56,800 bases of DNA, taken from the NCBI GenBank assembly GCA_021796515.1, contig JAKACC010000004.1, positions 1-56,800 of the forward strand. The letters are read 5' to 3'. Shown here piece by piece: positions 23,361-30,291 of the stretch. The position numbers and the translations under genes were made by a program. The notes below the pieces were generated by a model that saw only the letters and a list, made by a program, of their open reading frames with translations, was not told the DNA's origin and ran no database searches. Position 1 is the stretch's first letter. Each line of letters begins with the position of its first letter. The DNA is from an archaeon. Lineage in GTDB: Archaea > Thermoproteota > Nitrososphaeria > Nitrososphaerales > Gagatemarchaeaceae.

Positions 23361-25592
23361 ATGACCCTCCCTCGCTCGGTCTTCCGGGACGAATCGACAC
23401 TCCTTCAGGAGTATCTCCCTCACCAGATCCCCCACCGCGAAGCGCAGCTCAAGAAGCTAGAGCTCTACTTCCAGGGCGTGGCGCAGAACGCCTCGAAGGC
23501 GAGCCAGACGGTGATGATAACGGGCCCGGTGGGGTGCCACAGAAAGGGGCAACTCGTTCTGACGTTCGACGGTCCAACGAAACGCGTCGAAGACGTGGTC
23601 CAAGGAGATCTGCTGATGGGTCCAGACAGCACACCAAGAAGAGTGCTTGAGACAGTACATGGCTTTGGAAAAATGGTCGAAGTCCAACCCTTCAAGGGGA
23701 AGCCGTTCGTCGTCTCCGAAGACCACATCCTTACTGTCATACAGGCTCGACCGAGGGACGCTCCGCGAAAGACATCGGACGGCACAGAAGGGATTGTCAA
23801 AGACGTCCGGGTAAGCGAGCTACTGAATCTCCAAAAGCTGCCCGTTGGTCCCAAGCCGTTGTACATGCTAGTCAGGACCGGGGTCGATTTCCCGCAGATA
23901 CCAGAAGGGCCTATCGATCCGCACTTCCTCGGCATATGCCTTGGAGGCGGCGGGGGTACTCATGGCAGCACAGCCCTCGCTTCGGCGGACACGGAAATGG
24001 CAGCAATCGTAAAGGACCGGTCTGAAAAATACGCGTCTAAAGTGCGCCAGTACCCTGCAGACCAAGCTCAACAACGCATGCTAACAGTGGGGATGACAGG
24101 CGGCCAAACGCTGCTGGATGGTCTGGCCAATGACCTGATGGCGCTAAATCTCTACAAGGTTACAGCTGGATCGAAGTTCATCCCGTTCCAGTACAAGTTC
24201 GGCTCGAGAAAGACGCGCTTCGAAGTTCTGGCCGGACTGCTCGACGCAGATGGCAGCCTGGAGGCAGGGCGCTTCAACTACACAACGGAATCGAGGCAGC
24301 TGGCTGAGGACGCGGCATTTGTAGCTAGGAGCCTAGGGTTCTATGTCTTCGTCAGGGCGAAGTCTTCTCACGACCAGTCTTGTCAAGGGCTGCAGTACGG
24401 GGTTGGGATCTCGGGGGACCTCTCCAAGATTCCCACGAGGGTCAAGCAAAAACAGGCGCCGCTGCGGAAGCAGAAGAGCGTCCTAAGGACCGGTTTCACG
24501 CTGAAACCCCTAGGGGAAGAAGAGTACTTCGGCTTCCGGGTCGACGGAGACGGGCGATATCTCTTGGAAGACTTCACCGTAACGCACAACTCGGGAAAGA
24601 CCATGCTGGCGAAGAAGCTCCTCCTCGAGTCGCTGCCGAGGAAGGCTTCCCTCTACGGGAACCTCGTAAAGGTCGTGCACGTCAACTGCAGGATAGACAG
24701 GACCATCCAGGCCATAATGGTGAAGGCCCTGAAGTCGCTCGGTCATAACTATCCGACCCGTGGGTACAGCTTCGAGGAGCTGCTGACCGCCTTGGTCGAG
24801 GAGCTCAGGACGAACAGGATGCACCTCGTCATCGCCTTCGACGAGGTCGACTCCCTGGTCCTCTCCGACCCGTCTTCCTTGTATATCATCACACGCCTAA
24901 GAGAGATGGCGCCCGGGAGCCAGGTGCTGTCGTCCGTCCTGATATCCAAGACGACTGACTACCTCAAGAAGGTGGACCTGAGCACGCTCAGCTCGCTCCA
25001 GTGGAACGAGATTGCGCTCGACGGCTACCCGTCGGAGCAGCTAGCAGACATACTCGCCTCCCGGGCCGAAGCGTTCAACGACGGCTGCTTTGATGACGAC
25101 ATGATTCAGCTGGCCGCCGATATTGCGGGGACGTACGGCGACGCTCGCTACGCCCTGGACCTGATCTGGAGGGCGGGGAAGCTGGCGGACGACTCGGGGT
25201 CGCCGCGGGTCCTCCCAGAGCACATAAGGTCTGCCAAGGCCTCACTCCCGCCTCAGCTCAGGAAGGAGGAGCTGGCCTACCTGACCATGCACCAGAAGCT
25301 GCTACTGCTGGCGGCATCCGCCCTCCTGAAAAAGGGGGGCTCGGCCTACGTCACCATCGGGGAAGTGGAGAAGAGTTACTCCGCCCTCTGCGAAGACATG
25401 AAGCTCGCCGCATACCACCACACACAGGTGTGGAGCGACATCAGCGAGCTCTCGAGGAAGGGGATTATAGAGACCCAGCTCTCCGGCAAGGGGGTTCGGG
25501 GGAGGACTACGATGATAGGGCTCTCCCTCGTATCGGCGAAGGAGCTGATGGCCGAGCTCGAAAAGGGGATGCTCACAGACGTTAGAGCTTGA
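23361..25592 (+). CDS. orc1/cdc6: Replication initiator Orc1/Cdc6, interrupted by an intein in the P-loop
   Basis: The precursor is 743 aa; after removal of the 352-residue intein the host is about 391 aa, normal for archaeal Orc1/Cdc6. Extein features: N-terminal VFRDESTLLQEYLPHQIPHRE, Walker A GPVG|SGKT split exactly by the intein, Walker B VIAFDEVDSLV, sensor-type LSTLSSLQWNEIALDGY, and a C-terminal winged helix (LLLAASALLKKGGSAYVTIGEVEKSY). It binds origins and loads MCM. A TATA-like ggttataaaag is about 33 nt upstream. A small winged-helix gene follows after 7 nt. Activity requires splicing, because the ATP site is split. Confidence 0.93.
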   Translation: MTLPRSVFRDESTLLQEYLPHQIPHREAQLKKLELYFQGVAQNASKASQTVMITGPVGCHRKGQLVLTFDGPTKRVEDVVQGDLLMGPDSTPRRVLETVHGFGKMVEVQPFKGKPFVVSEDHILTVIQARPRDAPRKTSDGTEGIVKDVRVSELLNLQKLPVGPKPLYMLVRTGVDFPQIPEGPIDPHFLGICLGGGGGTHGSTALASADTEMAAIVKDRSEKYASKVRQYPADQAQQRMLTVGMTGGQTLLDGLANDLMALNLYKVTAGSKFIPFQYKFGSRKTRFEVLAGLLDADGSLEAGRFNYTTESRQLAEDAAFVARSLGFYVFVRAKSSHDQSCQGLQYGVGISGDLSKIPTRVKQKQAPLRKQKSVLRTGFTLKPLGEEEYFGFRVDGDGRYLLEDFTVTHNSGKTMLAKKLLLESLPRKASLYGNLVKVVHVNCRIDRTIQAIMVKALKSLGHNYPTRGYSFEELLTALVEELRTNRMHLVIAFDEVDSLVLSDPSSLYIITRLREMAPGSQVLSSVLISKTTDYLKKVDLSTLSSLQWNEIALDGYPSEQLADILASRAEAFNDGCFDDDMIQLAADIAGTYGDARYALDLIWRAGKLADDSGSPRVLPEHIRSAKASLPPQLRKEELAYLTMHQKLLLLAASALLKKGGSAYVTIGEVEKSYSALCEDMKLAAYHHTQVWSDISELSRKGIIETQLSGKGVRGRTTMIGLSLVSAKELMAELEKGMLTDVRA
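23535..24590 (+). mobile_element. Intein (352 aa) inserted in the Walker A motif of Orc1/Cdc6
   Basis: It begins at Cys59 (TGC, CHRKGQLVLTFDG) and ends VTHN before Ser+1 of SGKT. Splicing blocks are visible: block A at the start, block B as VVSEDHILTV, block F as YFGFRVDGDGRYLLEDF, block G VTHN. An internal LAGLIDADG endonuclease is indicated by EVLAGLLDADGSLEAGRF. The first endonuclease motif is degenerate (FLGICLGGGGGTHG), lacking the usual acidic residue, so DNA cutting may be weak or lost. The codon use looks less GC-rich than the surrounding extein, consistent with later acquisition. Confidence 0.93.
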
Positions 25593-25599
25593 GGAGTTG

Positions 25600-25875
25600 A
25601 TGTCCTCTTACGGGAGGGCGAAGGTTCTCACGGTGATGTTGGAGACCGGGGAGCTCAACGTCTCCGAAATCACGCGGAGGGCCGGGCTGTCTCACGGCGC
25701 CGCTGTGCGCCACCTGGAGTTCCTGACCAAGTCGGGGCTCATCACGGAGAAGCGCTTCAACAGGATAAGGATATTCCGGGTGGACCCCGATAACCCTTTG
25801 ACGGGCGCACTCTCGAGGTTCTACGCAGACTGGAAGGAGTCGGGAGGGACGGCCGCCACCGCGCTCTACAACTAG
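25600..25875 (+). CDS. Small ArsR/MarR-like winged-helix protein
   Basis: A 91-aa single-domain winged helix: AKVLTVMLETGELNVSEITRRAGLSHGAAVRHLEFLTKSGLITEKRF, followed by IRIFRVDPDNP. ATG 25600 is preferred over TTG 25597 because GAGGAG lies just upstream. It begins 7 nt after the orc1/cdc6 stop and is probably co-transcribed, so it may be an accessory replication or regulatory factor. The 3' end overlaps rfcL by 4 nt on the opposite strand. Confidence 0.8.
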   Translation: MSSYGRAKVLTVMLETGELNVSEITRRAGLSHGAAVRHLEFLTKSGLITEKRFNRIRIFRVDPDNPLTGALSRFYADWKESGGTAATALYN

Positions 25876-27044
25876 CGCCCAGTCTTCCTCGCCGCTTCCT
25901 TCGCCAAAAACGCGCCGTAGCCCTCATCCAGGTTCAGGCTCTTAACAAAAGACTCCCGGAAACCCCCGTCAGAGCAGAGGAGGAGAACGAAAGGCATGTC
26001 CTCCACCATGAACCCCTTCTGGCTGATCGCGAGCCTCCGGCCGGCGGCTGACGCGATCTCCTTCAGCCTCTTGGAGTCGTTCCAGATTCTCAGCTGCAGG
26101 GGCCAGGGGACGGCGTCCATGGTGTACTTGGGCCCCCCGTCCCCGAGGGACCTCCAGAGCTCCGACGCGAGCGTAGGGTCCAGATACCGCAGGAGCCTCC
26201 AGTCCTTTCCGCGCATCATCCTCCCCAGGAGCATGTCCGCGCGAGACAGGACGTCGAGTGCCTCTGATTTCCTCTCTTCGTGGACTCCGGACCTGACCAC
26301 CGAGGTGAACAGGTCCCTGATCTTCTCCCTCGGCTGACCTGGATAGGCCTTCAGCGCGGCTAGGGCCGCCCCCTCGTCGATCGCGTCGAAGAACGCGTTT
26401 ATCGATTCGGACGCCGTGAGCTCTTCGTCTTTCCGCGCCGGAATCCCAGCCTGTAAGGCGTTGATCGCAGACCTCAGGTCTCCGTTGGCGACCCGGGCCA
26501 GCTCCTCGATCTCGCCTGGACCAAAGTCGACCCCCTCCAGCCGGGCTATCGCCTCCAGCCTCTGGCGGACCGTCTGGAGATCGGCCCTCCTGAACTCGAT
26601 CTTGGTCACAGAGCTTCCCAGTTTCTTCACTTGGTCAGAGTCGGGGTCGTTGGCCGCCATGACCACGGGGTTCTCGCTCTTTTTCACGGCGTCTTTGATG
26701 AAGTCGATGGCGCCGTAGTCCGCCCTCCCGGCGAGGCCGTCGACCTCGTCCAGGAACACCATGGTCTTTCCCAGAAGGCTGGTGCTGTAGATGACTTCTC
26801 CCAGCTTCTTGTCGAGCCTATCCTTGGTCCTCGCATCGCTGGCGTTCAGCTCCACCAGCTGCACCCCCATGTCATCGGCTACTAGGTGGACCGTCGTGGT
26901 CTTGCCCGTCCCGGGGGGGCCGACCAGCAGCGCCGCCCTCCCGCCAGGCTTCCACTTCTTCAGCCAGAGAGCGAGCTTCGCCTTCCCTTCGTCGTTCCCC
27001 ACCATCTCTTCGAGTTTCCTTGGTCGGTGCTTCTCCGTCCACAA
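25872..27044 (-). CDS. rfcL: Replication factor C large subunit
   Basis: A 390-aa AAA+ clamp-loader subunit. N-terminal WTEKHRPRKLEEMVGN, Walker A GPPGTGKTT, Walker B FLDEVDGL, sensor AANDPDSD, and NGDLRSAINALQAG are typical of RfcL. It loads PCNA with RfcS, which is encoded at 41457. The C-terminus ends AKEAARKTGR with no evident PIP box, and the protein is about 80-100 residues shorter than many archaeal RfcL. The start is TTG 27044, 2 nt after the upstream stop. Confidence 0.93.
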   Translation of the reverse strand: MWTEKHRPRKLEEMVGNDEGKAKLALWLKKWKPGGRAALLVGPPGTGKTTTVHLVADDMGVQLVELNASDARTKDRLDKKLGEVIYSTSLLGKTMVFLDEVDGLAGRADYGAIDFIKDAVKKSENPVVMAANDPDSDQVKKLGSSVTKIEFRRADLQTVRQRLEAIARLEGVDFGPGEIEELARVANGDLRSAINALQAGIPARKDEELTASESINAFFDAIDEGAALAALKAYPGQPREKIRDLFTSVVRSGVHEERKSEALDVLSRADMLLGRMMRGKDWRLLRYLDPTLASELWRSLGDGGPKYTMDAVPWPLQLRIWNDSKRLKEIASAAGRRLAISQKGFMVEDMPFVLLLCSDGGFRESFVKSLNLDEGYGAFLAKEAARKTGR

Positions 27045-27046
27045 GG

Positions 27047-27892
27047 CTAGAGCGCCCCTCCGATGAAGACAAGCAGCCCGACGGTCATCCCAGCCAGGGC
27101 GATGTTCTTGACCCTGTACGCGTTGGCCGGGTCTCCGCGGACTAGGATGGCAGCCGCGAGATAGACGAAGATCACGTCTGGTGCAACCACTCCTAGGCTA
27201 TAGACCTCGTTGGCGAGCCCGGTCAGGAGAGGGACCCAGCTTGTGAGCACTGCGAGTAGGAAGAACCCCGCGCCTACGCGCGAGGCGAAACCGAACCCTC
27301 TCCTCCTGGCGACGGATTCGACGTCCCTGTGGGCATCCCCCTCGACGTCCGCCATGGCCTTGACGACCTCCCTCCCTACCCCGGAGAAGAAGGCGGTGAG
27401 AGCCATGAGCAGGAGTAGGGAGCCGGCGACGGCGCCTCCCGCGACGACCCCTCCGTAGACGAACGGGATTGCGAGGGACGAAGCCACTATGATGTTCCCC
27501 GGAAGCCCCGACTTCTTGGCTCTGCTGTTGTAAACCCAGGACAGCGCGGCGTAGGCTGCGGCGACCGCCACTGCCAGCGGGTTGAGCGAGAGTATGGAGC
27601 AGGCCATCCCCGCCGCGAGGGCGGCGACGGAGAGCCTGTCAGCGTCAGTGACGGTGATCCTTCCGCTGGGGATTGGCCTCTTGGGTCTGTTCACCCTGTC
27701 TACCTCCACGTCATAGACGTCGTTGACCACCATCGAATAGGCGCAGATGAAAAACCCGGTCAGGAACCCCAGCGCCAGTTGCGGGACCTGCACGGACGGT
27801 GGCTTCGACACGAACGCCCCGATGATCACCGCGAACCCGATCATGGCGCAGTTGACCGGCCTGACCAGGTCAAGCGCCCCTCTGGCGTTCAT
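27047..27892 (-). CDS. UbiA-family prenyltransferase, probable digeranylgeranylglyceryl phosphate synthase
   Basis: A 281-aa protein with about eight TM helices. The prenyl-diphosphate-binding motif is NDVYDVEVDRVNRPKRPIPSG and the second Asp-rich motif is MADVEGDAHRDVESVARRRG. In archaea this layout typically denotes DGGGP synthase, which adds the second geranylgeranyl chain to make the archaeol core. Other UbiA roles (for example quinone synthesis) cannot be excluded. It lies between endA and rfcL with 5- and 2-nt gaps. Confidence 0.85.
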   Translation of the reverse strand: MNARGALDLVRPVNCAMIGFAVIIGAFVSKPPSVQVPQLALGFLTGFFICAYSMVVNDVYDVEVDRVNRPKRPIPSGRITVTDADRLSVAALAAGMACSILSLNPLAVAVAAAYAALSWVYNSRAKKSGLPGNIIVASSLAIPFVYGGVVAGGAVAGSLLLLMALTAFFSGVGREVVKAMADVEGDAHRDVESVARRRGFGFASRVGAGFFLLAVLTSWVPLLTGLANEVYSLGVVAPDVIFVYLAAAILVRGDPANAYRVKNIALAGMTVGLLVFIGGAL

Positions 27893-27897
27893 CTGGG

Positions 27898-28443
27898 TCA
27901 GAACCTTGCCCTGCTCACCTTGTAGTAGATGACCTCCCCTCTCCTCTCGATCACGGCGATGATCGCCTCCTTGCCCATCTTGGCCATCTCCTTGACCGAC
28001 TTCTGGAGGTCATCCATCCCTTTCTCTATCCCTTCGTCCAGAGCGAAGACGACATACTTCGCTGGTTTCTTGGGGTAGTCTCCGCGCTCGTACACCCTGA
28101 GGTCGGTCCCGAAACCGAACCCTTCCCTCACGGTGTACCCGCGGCTCCTGAGGTCCCTGTATATCACGAACTTCGTCCACGAGTCCCGTTCCTTCTTCTG
28201 TGAGAGTTCCGCGAGCCCCTCGAAGCTCACGTCGCCCTGCTCTCCCTGCAGGAGCAGCTTCTTCGAATAGAGGAGATACAACGCTTCGTAATCTCTCAGG
28301 GCGAGCACCTCCCCTTCCCTGGTGCCGTACCCCGACTCCTCCAGCTCTCCGAACCTCTCCTTGTCCGTTATCTTCACCCCTCCGTCCCTGATGACTCCTT
28401 CGAAGGGCCGGACTTCGGCTCCTCCTGCATGCTCCTCTTGCAT
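27898..28443 (-). CDS. endA: tRNA-splicing endonuclease subunit EndA, catalytic His not at the expected place
   Basis: A 181-aa EndA-type protein with DSWTKFVIYRDLRSRGYTVREGFGFGTDLRVYERG, then KYVVFAL and the C-terminal EVIYYKVSRARF. Of the usual Tyr-His-Lys triad, Tyr (RVYERG) and Lys (YYK) are present. The position normally occupied by His (HxKY/HSxY) reads PAKY. This suggests either a structural subunit of a heteromeric enzyme or a lineage-specific active site. ATG 28443 is about 27 nt from a TATA-like tcaaatagag. It is first in the endA-ubiA-rfcL operon. Confidence 0.87.
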   Translation of the reverse strand: MQEEHAGGAEVRPFEGVIRDGGVKITDKERFGELEESGYGTREGEVLALRDYEALYLLYSKKLLLQGEQGDVSFEGLAELSQKKERDSWTKFVIYRDLRSRGYTVREGFGFGTDLRVYERGDYPKKPAKYVVFALDEGIEKGMDDLQKSVKEMAKMGKEAIIAVIERRGEVIYYKVSRARF

Positions 28444-28532
28444 CGGAGCTCTGACGCATCCTGACTCTATTTGAAGGTGATTAACGGGAGAAGTCGGAAA
28501 CCCTTTTGTGCACTCCGCTCCGTTCGGAGGTC

Positions 28533-29570
28533 ATGGCTGACTTCTTCACCCTCAGGACGGTGACTTGGGAAGGGGACCACGTCAAGATGGTCGACCAGAC
28601 GGCGCTCCCGGCCAAGCTTACCTACGTGTCGTACTCCACCCCGGAGCAGGTCGCTTCGGCGATAAGGACGATGGTGGTCAGAGGCGCACCGGCCATCGGG
28701 GTGGCTGCGGCCATGGGGGTGGCCCTCGCCGCCCGCCGCTCGAAGGCGTCGCGCCTTCCGGACCTCCTGCGGGACATGGAGTCCAGCGCGTCTCTGTTGA
28801 AGTCCGCTAGGCCCACCGCCGTGAACCTGTTCTGGGCGGTCGACCGGGTCATGGAGAAGGCCAGGGCCGCACCTACCGTGGGACGCGCCAGGGATGATGT
28901 GTCAGTCGAGGTGATGAAGATGGAGGACGAGGACGTCAGGGTCAACAGGGAGATGGGCAAGCGGGGGGCGGAGCTAATCCGCGACGGGGACACGATACTC
29001 ACCCAGTGCAACGCCGGCGCGCTCGCGACCGTAGGGTACGGCACCGCGCTGGGGGTGGTCAGGGCAGCCGTGGAGCAGGGGAAGCTCGTCAAGGTCATAG
29101 TCCCGGAGACCCGCCCCGCGCTGCAGGGGGCGAGGCTCACCGCGTTCGAGCTCTCCCACGACGGGATACCCTGTACGCTGATATCAGACACCGCCGTCGG
29201 CCATATGCTCAGCCTGGGGCGCGTGGACAGGGTCGTGGTCGGAGCAGATAGGATCACCAGAGACGGGTACGTCTTCAACAAGATCGGGACCTACCAGGAG
29301 GCCGTGCTGGCGAAGCGGCATGGCGTCCCCTTCCATCCCGCTGCGCCCGCGTCAACGTTCGACCTGGCTAGGGTGCACGACGAGGTCACCATCGAAGAGA
29401 GGGCGGCCGACGAGGTCGTCCGAATCAGGGGGCGGCGCATAGCCCCCAAGGGAGTCCCGGTCGCCAACCCCGCGTTCGACATGACCCCTCCCGACCTGGT
29501 CACCTCCATGATAACAGAGAGGGGGATCCTTGAGCCTCCCTTCGCCGACAGCATCGCTGCCATGGCTTAA
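28533..29570 (+). CDS. mtnA: S-methyl-5-thioribose-1-phosphate isomerase (MtnA/eIF2B-like)
   Basis: It isomerises methylthioribose-1-phosphate to methylthioribulose-1-phosphate in methionine salvage. Visible motifs: TMVVRGAPAIGVAAAMG, TQCNAGALATVGYGTALGVV with the catalytic Cys, VGADRITRDGYVFNKIGTYQEA with the catalytic Asp, and FHPAAPASTFD. A ribose-1,5-bisphosphate isomerase is the related alternative. ATG 28533 (345 aa) is 27 nt from a TATA-like cccttttgtg, so I prefer it to the track start at 28506. The stop codon overlaps the TATA box of tRNA-Arg. Confidence 0.9.
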   Translation: MADFFTLRTVTWEGDHVKMVDQTALPAKLTYVSYSTPEQVASAIRTMVVRGAPAIGVAAAMGVALAARRSKASRLPDLLRDMESSASLLKSARPTAVNLFWAVDRVMEKARAAPTVGRARDDVSVEVMKMEDEDVRVNREMGKRGAELIRDGDTILTQCNAGALATVGYGTALGVVRAAVEQGKLVKVIVPETRPALQGARLTAFELSHDGIPCTLISDTAVGHMLSLGRVDRVVVGADRITRDGYVFNKIGTYQEAVLAKRHGVPFHPAAPASTFDLARVHDEVTIEERAADEVVRIRGRRIAPKGVPVANPAFDMTPPDLVTSMITERGILEPPFADSIAAMA

Positions 29571-29574
29571 TTAG
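29565..29574 (+). promoter_or_regulatory. TATA box of tRNA-Arg, overlapping the mtnA stop codon
   Basis: gcttaattag is centred about 26 nt before the tRNA 5' end and includes the TAA of mtnA. Confidence 0.55.
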
Positions 29575-29595
29575 ATGAGGCCGGCGCGCCTAACC

Positions 29596-29686
29596 GGGCC
29601 CGTAGCCTAGCACGGATTAAGGCGTCAGCCTTCGGAGCTGAAGACATGCGCCTCAGAGACCATGGGTTCGAATCCCACCGGGCCCG
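29596..29686 (+). tRNA. tRNA-Arg(TCG) with a probable 15-16-nt intron in the variable region
   Basis: Acceptor gggcccg/cgggccc, D stem gcct/aggc, anticodon stem tcagc/gctga with loop cttcgga (anticodon TCG at 29632-29634), and T loop ttcgaat are clear. Between the anticodon stem and T stem are 20 nt (agacatgcgcctcagagacc) instead of 4-5. A short direct repeat (agac...agac) marks possible exon/intron borders; excising about 15 nt leaves a normal variable loop. This is a non-canonical intron position. The T stem has one A-C mismatch (atggg/cccac). No CCA is encoded. Confidence 0.85.
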
Positions 29687-29737
29687 TCCAAGATTTAATC
29701 GAATCCCTTTAACCCGCGTGAGCCTTCTAGGAAACTC

Positions 29738-29988
29738 TTGGTGGTCGTTGTAACGTATTGGTATCTGCCGGAGGACCCGGATGCCAAGCGATGGCTCGGC
29801 AACCTCGAAGCTGGGTCTCCTCTCGAAAGGGGTACGAGATAGAGAAACGCCTTTGGCTGGCTGAGGTTTTGGGGAACTTGGACACCGTAGCTGATGGGGC
29901 CCGCGATCTGACGATTACGTTTCGCGTGATAACGAATAAGCTAGACAAGCAGAACAGATTGGACATAAAGAGAGGAGTATTGAGGTAG
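29738..29988 (+). pseudogene. Small frameshifted reading frame, unknown function
   Basis: A TATA-like ctttaac (about 29707-29713) precedes TTG 29738 by about 28 nt. From there the frame reads VVVVTYWYLPEDPDAKRWLGN and stops at TAG 29840-29842. A different frame continues smoothly from a GGGG run near 29829-29832 as GYEIEKRLWLAEVLGNLDT to TAG 29986-29988. One missing G would join the two into a protein of about 84 aa. It could be a decayed gene, a sequencing error or programmed frameshifting. No family recognised. A short hairpin (ctgggtgcccag) follows the stop. Confidence 0.4.
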
Positions 29989-30291
29989 CTGGGTGCCCAG
30001 AACTGTGGGGGCGGGGTGTGACTGCGTGCACATGGCGAGCAAGGAGGTCGGGCGTTCGAGTCCTGCAGGTCCTCGGGCCTCTGATGGGTTTCAAGCCACC
30101 CCCGTTGTCAGGGGATTAACTCCGGACAACTGGTGCTAGTTGAAAGGAGCGCTCGCCGGGACGCGCTTTCTGATGTACGCCACCTGATGTTCTGCACGCA
30201 CTCTAGGGGACAGGGCCAATGGGAGTTCCGAGCCCACAATGGGCCCCGCTAGCCCGCCTGGGATCGGCGCCGTCAGGTCGCGAACAGCGCC
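29989..30291. other. Intergenic region with small hairpins, no convincing gene
   Basis: About 300 bp between the frameshifted ORF and the 3' end of the CLC gene. It contains ctgggtgcccag right after the upstream stop and a gttgtc/gacaac stem at 30104-30130. A gttcgagtcc sequence near 30053 looks like a tRNA T loop, but no complete cloverleaf forms around it. No credible protein-coding frame was seen. Confidence 0.35.

Noticed and set aside
30020-30085. tRNA-like fragment (gttcgagtcc T-loop-like sequence)
   Set aside because: Acceptor, D and anticodon stems cannot be formed around it; at most a degraded remnant.
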